Positions 42,241 through 49,755 of a stretch of 64,000 bases of DNA are shown here, piece after piece. Source of the stretch: an uncultured Gelidibacter sp. (GTDB taxonomy: Bacteria; Bacteroidota; Bacteroidia; Flavobacteriales; Flavobacteriaceae); NCBI RefSeq assembly GCF_947500795.1, contig NZ_CANMTE010000006.1, forward strand, positions 1 through 64,000, given 5' to 3'. The notes beneath the pieces are model-generated. The model ran no database searches. It had not been told where the DNA came from and worked only from the letters and a program-made list of their open reading frames with translations. The stretch's first letter is position 1; the number at the start of each line of letters is the position of its first letter. The translations under genes were made by a program, and so were the position numbers.

Positions 42241-42313
42241 TGGAATTATAAAGCACGCTTCACAATAAGTAGAATAAAGAATAGTAATTAGAATAGAAAT
42301 AAAAAATAGTCAA

Positions 42314-42691
42314 ATGGAAGTACAAGGAAAAATCAAAATGGTAGGAGAAACCCAAACTTTTGGAAGCAATGGGTTCAGAAAAAGAGAAGTGGTAGTGACT
42401 ACAGAAGAGCAATATCCTCAGCATATAATGGTAGAGTTCGTACAAGATAAGACAGATTTGTTAAACAACTACCAAGTTGGTCAGAATGTAAAAGTGAGCA
42501 TCAATTTGAGAGGTAGAGAATGGGTAAACCCACAAGGTGAAACTAAATACTTTAACTCTATCCAAGGATGGCGTATTGAAAGCGTACAAGAAGATGCTTC
42601 TGGTGGTGGAATGCCTCCTGTTGCTCCTGCTCAAGCGTTTCAACCAGCAAACGATTTAAACGAAGAAGATCACGACGATCTACCGTTCTAA
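42314..42691 (+). CDS. DUF3127 family protein (OB-fold-like)
   Basis: The 125-residue cytoplasmic protein begins MEVQGKIKMVGETQTFGSNG and contains KREVVVTTEEQYPQHIMVEF and a WRIESV strand, the recognisable DUF3127 pattern. The beta-rich core followed by an acidic, Gly/Pro-rich tail ending DHDDLPF closely resembles single-strand DNA-binding proteins, whose tail recruits partners. The resemblance is by layout; nucleic-acid binding has not been shown here. It ends in its own terminator. Confidence 0.82.
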   Translation: MEVQGKIKMVGETQTFGSNGFRKREVVVTTEEQYPQHIMVEFVQDKTDLLNNYQVGQNVKVSINLRGREWVNPQGETKYFNSIQGWRIESVQEDASGGGMPPVAPAQAFQPANDLNEEDHDDLPF

Positions 42692-42755
42692 ATCATAAGA
42701 AATTCACTTTCCTGAACATTGAGCTTGTTGAGATGTTCGGAAGTAGAAAAATTAT

Positions 42756-42791
42756 AAAAAACCTCAATGCTATAAACGTTGAGGTTTTTTT
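42756..42791 (+). terminator. Terminator of the DUF3127 gene
   Basis: Stem AAAAACCTCAA / TTGAGGTTTTT with a loop of about 12 bases, then a T-run, about 70 bp after the stop codon. Confidence 0.8.
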
Positions 42792-42822
42792 GTGATATTT
42801 AACATTGAAAAAGATTAATTGA

Positions 42823-43464
42823 ATGGTTTTACTTTCAGATAAACTCGAGTTTCCAGATGTGTCCAAAGCTTCTTCAGAAGGCTTGTTGGCAATTGGTGGC
42901 GATTTGTCTGTAGAACGGCTATTACTTGCTTATAAAAGTGGCATTTTTCCTTGGTTTGATGACGATGAGGTCATTTTATGGTGGTCTCCAAACCCTAGAT
43001 TTGTGTTGTTTCCTGACCGATTAAAAGTCTCCAAAAGTATGCGCCAAATACTAAGGAACAAAGATTTTACCGTCACCGTTAATAAGGCTTTTGAGGCGGT
43101 TATTACGGAATGTTCTAATGCATATCGACCAGGCCAAGCGGGCACGTGGATTACGGATGATATGATTGCTGCTTACACAAAACTCCATCATCTTGGATAT
43201 GCAAAATCTGTTGAAGTCTGGCAAAACAACCAATTAGTTGGCGGTTTGTATGGCGTGGATTTGGGGAATGGTGTTTTTTGTGGCGAAAGTATGTTTGCAA
43301 AAGTTAGCAATGCGAGCAAAGTGGCGTTTATCACTTTTATTCAAAATTCGAATTATAAATTGATTGATTGTCAAGTGTACACCAATCATTTAGAAAGTTT
43401 GGGCGCAGAGGAAATTGAGCGTAAGGAGTTTTTAAATTTTCTTGGTGGAAATCATGAATACTGA
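42823..43464 (+). CDS. aat: Leucyl/phenylalanyl-tRNA--protein transferase
   Basis: This 213-residue enzyme adds Leu or Phe from charged tRNA to proteins with N-terminal Lys or Arg, marking them for ClpS/ClpAP degradation. Motifs are GLLAIGGDLSVERLLLAYKSG, GIFPWFDDDEVILWWSPNPR, GTWITDDMIAAY and the catalytic-site GGLYGVDLGNGVFCGESMF. Length is normal. It lies between terminators and is convergent with tag. Confidence 0.96.
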   Translation: MVLLSDKLEFPDVSKASSEGLLAIGGDLSVERLLLAYKSGIFPWFDDDEVILWWSPNPRFVLFPDRLKVSKSMRQILRNKDFTVTVNKAFEAVITECSNAYRPGQAGTWITDDMIAAYTKLHHLGYAKSVEVWQNNQLVGGLYGVDLGNGVFCGESMFAKVSNASKVAFITFIQNSNYKLIDCQVYTNHLESLGAEEIERKEFLNFLGGNHEY

Positions 43465-43487
43465 AATCAAAAAATAAAATGTTCTGA

Positions 43488-44054
43488 TTATTGAATTTCG
43501 TTATATCTAAAACAATTCACCTCATGATCATTGACCATTCCTGTAGCCTGCATGTGCGCATAAATAACTGTGGAGCCCACAAACTTAAACCCTCGTTTTT
43601 TTAAATCTTTACTAATGGCGTCACTCAATGCTGTAGTTGGCGGTGCTTCCTTATAGTTTTTGACCTCATTTTTTATTGGTTTTCCATCAACAAAACCCCA
43701 AATATATTTAGAGAAAGAGCCAAATTCCTCTTGAACTTTTATAAATGCCTGTGCGTTGGTTACTGCCGAATGTACCTTTAATTTGTTTCTGATAATGCCT
43801 GCATCTTGAAGCAGACTGTCTATTTTATCCTGTTTGTAGGTTGCTATTTTCTTATAATCAAAATTATCAAAGGCAGCTCTGAAATTTTCCCTTTTTCGTA
43901 AAATGGTTATCCAACTTAAACCTGCTTGAAAGGTTTCCAAAATTAAAAATTCAAAAAGCGTGGCATCATCTTTAACAGGAACTCCCCATTCTGTATCATG
44001 ATAATGCTCATAAAGCGCATCACCTTTACACCAACCACATCTCTGTTTTCCCAT
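43488..44054 (-). CDS. tag: DNA-3-methyladenine glycosylase I
   Basis: The 188-residue TagI enzyme excises 3-methyladenine. The zinc ligands are visible as Cys5 (MGKQRCGWC region), His17 (ALYEHYHDTEWGVP) and the C-terminal HMQATGMVNDHEVNCF. The helix-hairpin-helix core includes LETFQAGLSWITILRKRENF with the substrate-stacking Trp and the catalytic Glu. Length is normal. It is divergent from a thioredoxin-like gene by 89 bp. Confidence 0.95.
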   Translation of the reverse strand: MGKQRCGWCKGDALYEHYHDTEWGVPVKDDATLFEFLILETFQAGLSWITILRKRENFRAAFDNFDYKKIATYKQDKIDSLLQDAGIIRNKLKVHSAVTNAQAFIKVQEEFGSFSKYIWGFVDGKPIKNEVKNYKEAPPTTALSDAISKDLKKRGFKFVGSTVIYAHMQATGMVNDHEVNCFRYNEIQ

Positions 44055-44095
44055 TTTGTAAGGTATTTTGTTTAATGCTACTAATGTAACAACTG

Positions 44096-44129
44096 TTGCT
44101 CAAGAATGTTACAAATTGAGTTAAATTTG
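44096..44129 (+). promoter_or_regulatory. Promoter of the thioredoxin-like gene
   Basis: TAAATTTG (44122-44129) matches the -7 consensus and TTG (44096-44098) stands 23 bp upstream. A perfect 7-bp inverted repeat TGTAACA / TGTTACA (44085-44091, 44107-44113) overlaps it and may be an operator. Confidence 0.55.
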
Positions 44130-44143
44130 ATAAAATTATAGTT

Positions 44144-44764
44144 ATGGATACATTTACACAAAACATCAATAGCGTCTTAAAAGCCAGTATAAATAAGAGT
44201 ATGTCTTACGCTGCATACCGTTCATTAATGAGCGAGTTAGTAGAAAATAAGTCCACTACAGGTCTGGATAAAAGTGAGAACCTTGTAGGTTACACCGCAT
44301 TAAATGAGCAACGTATGAAACGTTGGGATAAGACTCTGAAAGTTTCAGCTGAAGATCAAGTAAAAATTTCAGCATTTAAGGAAGATGTGACGTGGTTGGT
44401 ACTTACGGAGAGTTGGTGCGGCGATGCGGCACACGTTATTCCTGTAATCAACAAAGTAGCCGAATTAAACCCTAATATCGATTTGAAATTGGTGTTACGT
44501 GACGAAAATGATGAATTAATGCAACTGTTTTTGACTAATGGAGGGAAATCAATTCCTAAATTGATCATGATTGATAATCTTTCAGGTGAAGTTCTGAATA
44601 CTTTTGGGCCAAGACCAACTGGTGCGACTCATTTGATTGAAGCTTATATTAAAGAGCACGGTGGAATCACTGAAGAGCTTAAAGAACTCTTACAAGGATG
44701 GTACAATAAAGATAAAGGGCAAAATACAATTGCCGACTTATTGATTGTTTTAGGAGTTTCCTAG
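44144..44764 (+). CDS. Thioredoxin family protein with a single active-site Cys
   Basis: The 206-residue protein has a helical N-terminal region of about 70 residues and a thioredoxin fold. The active-site loop is ESWCGDAAHVIP, so the usual CxxC is CGDA with only one Cys. The cis-Pro loop is present (GKSIPKLIMID). Such proteins cannot make the normal intramolecular disulfide and may act in mixed-disulfide or redox-independent roles. It has no signal peptide. The family is common in Bacteroidota and uncharacterised. Confidence 0.8.
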   Translation: MDTFTQNINSVLKASINKSMSYAAYRSLMSELVENKSTTGLDKSENLVGYTALNEQRMKRWDKTLKVSAEDQVKISAFKEDVTWLVLTESWCGDAAHVIPVINKVAELNPNIDLKLVLRDENDELMQLFLTNGGKSIPKLIMIDNLSGEVLNTFGPRPTGATHLIEAYIKEHGGITEELKELLQGWYNKDKGQNTIADLLIVLGVS

Positions 44765-44789
44765 AATTCAATTTAAAACTTGAAGAGCT

Positions 44790-44838
44790 AAAAAAGGAGT
44801 TTTAACCTTCCACATGGAGGTGAGAATTCCTTTTTTTA
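44790..44838 (+). terminator. Terminator after the thioredoxin-like gene
   Basis: An imperfect stem (AAAAAGGAGTTTTAACC with GGTGAGAATTCCTTTTTTT) ends in seven T. It also serves as the boundary to the convergent tonB gene. Confidence 0.6.
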
Positions 44839-44857
44839 ATTGTGCTTAATGCCGATG

Positions 44858-45643
44858 TTAATTCTTTCCTTTGAAATAGTAGGTTATAGAACCAATCTGT
44901 TTTGCTTTAGAGGCATCTGGACTAAAGCGCGCCTCATTTGCATATTGTAAGGCACTATCCACTAAACAGGCGTTTTTTGATGTAGAAGCGTTGTTTACGT
45001 AGGCATCGATGACTTCCCCAGAAGCGTTGACCGTAATATTAATGACCACTTTTCCACTGTCCTCGCATAAATATACGGGCGGTGGCAAATGTTTGTCTTT
45101 GCGATTTACTAAACTATAGGAGACACTACTGTTAGTGTTAACAGAAGAATTATTAGCTAATTTATTGGTAGAATTATTTCCGTTTGATTTCGCAGATTCA
45201 CGCTTCTTTGCAGAGCGCATTGCAATGACATTATTGATTTTACTGTATGATGAAAGTTCGTTTTCAGTAATCGAATGGTCTTCTACGGATGTTGTGTTTT
45301 TGACATCTGTAACTTCTTCCGGGGTTTCAGTGTCTTCGGTTTCTGTTTGTTTAGAATCTTCGTTCTGTTCATTGGTGTTCACCGACTTAAAATTCTTCAT
45401 GATTTCCTTAAAATCATTGGCAGAATTATACGCTTTGTTGGTTTCGGAAATATTAGGATCATTCATAGCCATTTCCTCCAGAATCTTTTGTTCCTCGGGC
45501 GTTGGAGGTGGCGGTAATTCATAATAACTTTCAGCCACTACATCTGCATGTTTTTTAATGCCAATGGCAAACATAGCAAGGACGAGTGTGCCACTGATGA
45601 GTGTGGTTATGATTAGAGCTTTATGTTTTTCTATAAATTCCAA
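44858..45643 (-). CDS. tonB: Energy transducer TonB
   Basis: The 261-residue protein is anchored by one N-terminal TM helix (about residues 9-28). A short Pro motif (YELPPPPTPEE) and a long Asn/Glu/Thr-rich periplasmic linker follow. The C-terminal TonB domain runs from about residue 185 (PPPVYLCEDSGKVVINITV to IGSITYYFKG). It passes proton-motive energy to outer-membrane receptors and could drive the receptor at 35862. The start is TTG at 45643, as no ATG lies before the TM segment. ExbB/ExbD are not in the window. Confidence 0.85.
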   Translation of the reverse strand: MEFIEKHKALIITTLISGTLVLAMFAIGIKKHADVVAESYYELPPPPTPEEQKILEEMAMNDPNISETNKAYNSANDFKEIMKNFKSVNTNEQNEDSKQTETEDTETPEEVTDVKNTTSVEDHSITENELSSYSKINNVIAMRSAKKRESAKSNGNNSTNKLANNSSVNTNSSVSYSLVNRKDKHLPPPVYLCEDSGKVVINITVNASGEVIDAYVNNASTSKNACLVDSALQYANEARFSPDASKAKQIGSITYYFKGKN

Positions 45644-45866
45644 AGAAGATTTTTTATAAAGTTTTAATGTGCTGCATGAATATATACGTCAAAATAGGGA
45701 AAAAAGATCGAAAAACCATAAACGGTAAATAGACACAAAAGCTAGCGAGCTTCTGTTCATAGTTGATGTTGATGCGTTTTCTGTTGAAATCTAGAGTTCT
45801 TAGTTTCAAATTTATAAACTTGACATCAATGGTTCAATGACCAACCCTAAGTTTAATGAGCAATAA

Positions 45867-46562
45867 TTATTCCGAAGGCAGCGCTTCTATGAAGTTTTCA
45901 ACACTTACTGCATTAGTTACGTCAAAATCTCCAATTTTAGTGCGTCTCAAGGCCGATAAATGAGCGCCAGAATGTAGTGCTTTTCCAAAATCGTTTGCCA
46001 AAGATCTAATATAGGTGCCTTTGCTACATACTACTCTAAAATCGACTTCTAAATTGTCAATACGTGTGATTTCAAATTCTGAAATATGTACTTGTCGTGA
46101 CGGAATGTCTACAGCTTCGCCAGCTCTAGCAAATTCGTACAGACGTTTTCCATCTTGTTTGAGTGCAGAAAAAACTGGTGGGAACTGGGAAATTTCACCA
46201 ATAAATTCTTGAGTAGCATTACGAATTAATTCTTCAGTTAAATGTTCTGTAGGAAAAGTTTGATCAACTTCTGTTTCTAAATCGTAGGAAGGTGTTGTAC
46301 TCCCAAGAACGATAGTTCCGGTATATTCCTTGATTTGAGCTTGAAAACTATCAATATTTTTGGTCATTTTGCCCGTGCAAATCACTAATAAGCCAGTTGC
46401 CAAAGGATCTAAAGTTCCTGCATGTCCAACTTTTATTTTTTTGATATTGAAGGCGCGCCTAATTTCCCAACGCAATTTGTTAACCACTTGGAAAGAAGTC
46501 CAATGAAGCGGCTTGTTAATTAATAAAACTTGTCCAGACAGATACTCTTCAGATGTTACCAT
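45867..46562 (-). CDS. truB: tRNA pseudouridine-55 synthase
   Basis: The 231-residue TruB makes pseudouridine at position 55 of tRNAs. The catalytic Asp lies in GHAGTLDPLATGLL near residue 48; LLINKPLHWTSFQVV and the C-terminal SKGTYIRSLANDFG complete the family pattern. It is the short form without a C-terminal PUA domain. Its ATG overlaps the uppP stop as TAATG, part of the ftsX-DUF3098-uppP-truB order common in Bacteroidota. Confidence 0.97.
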   Translation of the reverse strand: MVTSEEYLSGQVLLINKPLHWTSFQVVNKLRWEIRRAFNIKKIKVGHAGTLDPLATGLLVICTGKMTKNIDSFQAQIKEYTGTIVLGSTTPSYDLETEVDQTFPTEHLTEELIRNATQEFIGEISQFPPVFSALKQDGKRLYEFARAGEAVDIPSRQVHISEFEITRIDNLEVDFRVVCSKGTYIRSLANDFGKALHSGAHLSALRRTKIGDFDVTNAVSVENFIEALPSE

Positions 46563-47359
46563 TAGTTGTTATAAAGTGAAAAGATAATTGCAATTAACCC
46601 AACAACTACGCAGTAAATTGCGAAGTAGGTCAGTTTGCTTTTTTTAACGAGTTGAATCATCCACGTACAAGCGAATAGTCCTGAAATGAAAGCTGCTATA
46701 AAACCAACTAATAAAGGTAGGGAAGCCGAACTTTCAAAAGATATTTCGCCACTTAAAGCGTCTTTTGCCATTTTACCTAAGATTAATGGAACGACCATCA
46801 AAAACGAAAAACGTGCGGCTTTGCTTTTGTCATTACCTAAAATAACTGATGTTGAAATCGTTGCCCCAGAACGTGAAATTCCAGGTAACATTGCAATCGC
46901 TTGAGAAATACCTATCACAAATGCATTGCTGAAACTTACTTTTTTGTCAGTGTCTTTCGCTTTATCCGCTAAAAATAAAAGCACTGCTGTAACTAATAAC
47001 ATACAGCCTACAAACAGAATATTTCCGCCAAAAAGTGATTCTAATTCTTCTTCAAAAAACAACCCGATAAACACGGCAGGAATCATGGATAGCACAATTT
47101 TAGCAGCAAATTGGAGGTCGTCATTCCATTCAAATTTGAAAATTCCTTTAAGAAGACTCCAAATATCTTTTCTAAACACAACAATGGTGCTTAATGCCGT
47201 CGCAAAGTGAAGTACAACTGTAAAAAGTAAACTTTCTTTAGGTTCAAAATTGTCGCCTAAAATTGCTTTTCCAATCTCTAAATGGCCGCTGGAAGATACA
47301 GGTAAGAATTCTGTAAGACCTTGTACTATGCCTAAAATTATAGCTTCTAATAAATCCAT
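46562..47359 (-). CDS. uppP: Undecaprenyl-diphosphate phosphatase
   Basis: The 265-residue membrane protein with about eight helices recycles the lipid carrier for peptidoglycan and other envelope glycans. Both active-site motifs are present: GLTEFLPVSSSGHL near residue 15 and PGISRSGATIS near residue 160, with catalytic Glu, His and Arg. It is coupled to truB by a TAATG overlap and preceded by the DUF3098 gene after 68 bp. Confidence 0.97.
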   Translation of the reverse strand: MDLLEAIILGIVQGLTEFLPVSSSGHLEIGKAILGDNFEPKESLLFTVVLHFATALSTIVVFRKDIWSLLKGIFKFEWNDDLQFAAKIVLSMIPAVFIGLFFEEELESLFGGNILFVGCMLLVTAVLLFLADKAKDTDKKVSFSNAFVIGISQAIAMLPGISRSGATISTSVILGNDKSKAARFSFLMVVPLILGKMAKDALSGEISFESSASLPLLVGFIAAFISGLFACTWMIQLVKKSKLTYFAIYCVVVGLIAIIFSLYNN

Positions 47360-47427
47360 AAGGTAGTTGGGTGTGTATTTTGAGATTCCAAATTTATGAA
47401 ATCAGGAAAATAGTTATAGTGGAAAGA

Positions 47428-47697
47428 TTATGCCTTTGGAGATTCGTCCTTATTCGGGTTGAGTAAAATGGCATATATCTGAACGCCAAATCCTATTAAC
47501 ACTAATGTTGGTGCCAAACGGATACGTCTCCAATTGAAAATCTCAGGATTAAAAACATTGGGATCATCACTACCACCACCTGACATTAGGATGAAGCCAA
47601 GTGCTATTATACCCAAGCCAATAAGCATGAATTTGTAGTTTTTCTTCCCGAAAATAAAATTGTTATTAGCGCTTTGTTTGCGTTTTTTTTCTCCCAT
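47428..47697 (-). CDS. DUF3098 membrane protein
   Basis: The ATG at 47697 gives 89 residues starting MGEKKRKQSANNNFIFGKKN; the longer frame is unlikely. Two TM helices (about 25-42 and 62-80) flank a short loop with SGGGSDDPNVFN and FNWRRIRLAP. I recognise DUF3098 from this pattern and the place between ftsX and uppP, which is conserved in Bacteroidota. Function is unknown; a link to the FtsEX or envelope machinery is suggested by position only. Confidence 0.85.
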   Translation of the reverse strand: MGEKKRKQSANNNFIFGKKNYKFMLIGLGIIALGFILMSGGGSDDPNVFNPEIFNWRRIRLAPTLVLIGFGVQIYAILLNPNKDESPKA

Positions 47698-47838
47698 GAC
47701 AATTGCAATAATAATAGGATGCAAATTAACGGTTTTATTTAAAACTTTTCGTTAATAGTATCTAAATACTTGGGTTTTACCGAGAATTTCGAAAATTCAG
47801 AAATGTAAACTGGAGAGTTTTTTTATTGAACTCTTTAT

Positions 47839-48717
47839 TTAATAATACAAAGCATCTGTTTTCAAATTCAAGAAGCGTTGTGTTGCAATAAAAGTGCTAA
47901 TCCAAGTAATAAGAATTCCTAAAAGAAATATAGCGGCAAACAGACTTCCAAGAAGTATTGGGTTTGATAATAATTGTAGCTCTGCAAAGGTTTGGTTGAG
48001 ATAATACAACACAATGCCCATACCTATTAAGGCGATAATGGCACCAATTATTCCTAATTGCACACTTTTATAAATGAATGGTCTTCGGATAAATGATTTT
48101 GTAGCCCCAACCATTTGCATGGTTTTTATGATAAAACGTTTTGAATAAACAGCCAACCTAATCGAGCTATTGATGAGTAACACGGCAATCAACGTAAAAA
48201 TGGCACTAATAACCAATACCCAAAAGGTGATTTTTTTGACATTGTCGTTCATCAATTCCACCAAATCATTATCATAACGAATTTCTTCAATGAATTTTTT
48301 AGCAGATAATTCATCAGTAATGGAAGTTAAGGTTTCGGTCGTTACATAATCGGCTTTTAAATGCACGTCGATTGAATTTTGCAACGGATTATAGCCCACA
48401 AAATCCATAAAATCCTCACCTGTTTCTGCTTTCATAGACTCAGCAGCGGCTTCTTTAGACACATATTCTGTGCTCTTTGTGTATTCTGCCATGGCCAAGC
48501 TTTTTTCGAGCTGGTTGACTTCAACTTCTTTGGCAGAATCATTTAAATAGATGGTTACAACCACCTGTTCTTTAAAGTGGTCAGCAACTTTTTTGGCGTT
48601 CAAAACCAAAAGCCCCAAGCAGCCCAATAAAAACAGGACCAATGCGATGCTTATTACCACAGAGAAGTAAGATGAAATTAACTTGCGTTTCTGATACCTA
48701 TCAAAAGATGTACTCAT
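47839..48717 (-). CDS. ftsX: Cell-division permease FtsX
   Basis: The 292-residue permease has the FtsX layout: one TM helix near residues 18-38, a periplasmic domain (VVTIYLNDSAKEVEVNQLE to about 165), then three TM helices with KRFIIKTMQMVGATKSFIRRPF before the last two. With the ATPase FtsE it regulates peptidoglycan hydrolases at the septum. ftsE is not in the window, as is usual for this group. It is the first gene of the ftsX-DUF3098-uppP-truB set. Confidence 0.93.
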   Translation of the reverse strand: MSTSFDRYQKRKLISSYFSVVISIALVLFLLGCLGLLVLNAKKVADHFKEQVVVTIYLNDSAKEVEVNQLEKSLAMAEYTKSTEYVSKEAAAESMKAETGEDFMDFVGYNPLQNSIDVHLKADYVTTETLTSITDELSAKKFIEEIRYDNDLVELMNDNVKKITFWVLVISAIFTLIAVLLINSSIRLAVYSKRFIIKTMQMVGATKSFIRRPFIYKSVQLGIIGAIIALIGMGIVLYYLNQTFAELQLLSNPILLGSLFAAIFLLGILITWISTFIATQRFLNLKTDALYY

Positions 48718-48971
48718 ACAATTTTAGTTGAAGTTGTAAAAATATAAAAGAAATCTGTTCCCATATGGTTTACAACGTTTAAAATTTCAATACTGCTATA
48801 ATATGGCGTTACTTTATATAAATGCTGAAGAGATAGTGTATAATAACAGAATTCTGAACAGTATTAATATGATGTAGCTTTAAATTTTATATTTTTGATC
48901 TTGATAGGGGAAAACAATAATATTTTAATCTTTTAGTTTAGTACCTAATCAATTTCTTAAAACAGATTGTT

Positions 48972-49484
48972 ATGAATAAAATTATGGTGCTTACTGTATT
49001 TGCAGTATTAAGTTTTTTCCAATATGGCAATGCACAAGATGTAAATTTTGGAGCTAAAGCGGGAATGAACTTCGCAAATCTAACCGGGGGAAATTCTGAA
49101 AGACTTGGAAAGGTGGATTTTCATGTGGGCTTTGTTACAGAATTTGTCTTTAGAAGAGGGCTATTTGGTGCCCAACCTGAACTTCTGTATTCTAGGCAAG
49201 GATCTAGCAGTGGAAGTAATAGTTTAGATTATATTTCTTTACCTTTAATGTTAAAATTTTTTCCTTTGAAATCCTTAAGCATGGACATAGGACCGCAATA
49301 TTCTTTTCTAATAAATGGTAAAGATACAGGCGCTAATAATGCTGATTTTGGAGTAAATATAGGGTTGGGATATGACCTTAAAAACAATGTGTTTGCCCAA
49401 GCACGTTATAATTTAGGGATTACAAATGCATATGGCGATCTCAATAACAGTGTTTTTCAGTTCTCGGTAGGATATAAATTCTAA
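48972..49484 (+). CDS. Outer-membrane beta-barrel protein, PorT-like
   Basis: The 170-residue protein has a signal peptide ending GNAQ and about eight amphipathic strands, starting VNFGAKAGMNFANLTGG and ending FQFSVGYKF with a terminal aromatic residue. It is a small eight-stranded barrel of the OmpW/PorT-like porin family that is abundant in Flavobacteriia. The cargo or function is unknown. A TATTTTTG box at 48890-48897 is a possible -7 element. A terminator follows. Confidence 0.8.
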   Translation: MNKIMVLTVFAVLSFFQYGNAQDVNFGAKAGMNFANLTGGNSERLGKVDFHVGFVTEFVFRRGLFGAQPELLYSRQGSSSGSNSLDYISLPLMLKFFPLKSLSMDIGPQYSFLINGKDTGANNADFGVNIGLGYDLKNNVFAQARYNLGITNAYGDLNNSVFQFSVGYKF

Positions 49485-49504
49485 AATATAACACATAAAT
49501 TTAT

Positions 49505-49540
49505 AAAGCGTCTTGAAATTTTCATGGCGCTTTTTTTGTT
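49505..49540 (+). terminator. Terminator of the small barrel gene
   Basis: Stem AAAGCG / CGCTTT with further pairing inside (GAAA / TTTC) is followed by seven T, about 20 bp after the stop. Confidence 0.7.
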
Positions 49541-49586
49541 TTAAATAGTTGTCCACTGTTTAATAGGCTGTTTAAGCTCTAATTCT

Positions 49587-49748
49587 TAAATTTGCGCCTC
49601 TAAATTGATCCTTTTCAGGGGCATGTTGTGGGATTGTTGAATTTATATCACACAACTCGGAATTATTAAATTTAGAAGCTCATAATGAATCACAATCTAT
49701 GAGCAATAGAAAACAAATTAAGTAAACTAAAATACCTGTAATTGCAGG
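49587..49748 (+). promoter_or_regulatory. leuS promoter box and structured leader
   Basis: TAAATTTG (49587-49594) is the likely -7 box, giving a leader of about 150 nt. It contains three inverted repeats: GTTGTG / CACAAC (49625-49630, 49651-49656), GCTCAT / ATGAGC (49678-49683, 49699-49704) and CCTG / CAGG (49735-49738, 49745-49748), the last only 7 bp before the ATG. No T-box sequence is present. Whether the stems regulate leuS is unknown. Confidence 0.4.
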
Positions 49749-49755
49749 CATTATT

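Noticed and set aside
42714-42746. Imperfect inverted repeat around GAACAT / ATGTTC after the DUF3127 gene
   Set aside because: Short and degenerate; may be a worn intergenic repeat but no second copy in the window supports it.
49595-49755. T-box leader before leuS
   Set aside because: No T-box core sequence or specifier loop is visible, and the stems differ in layout.
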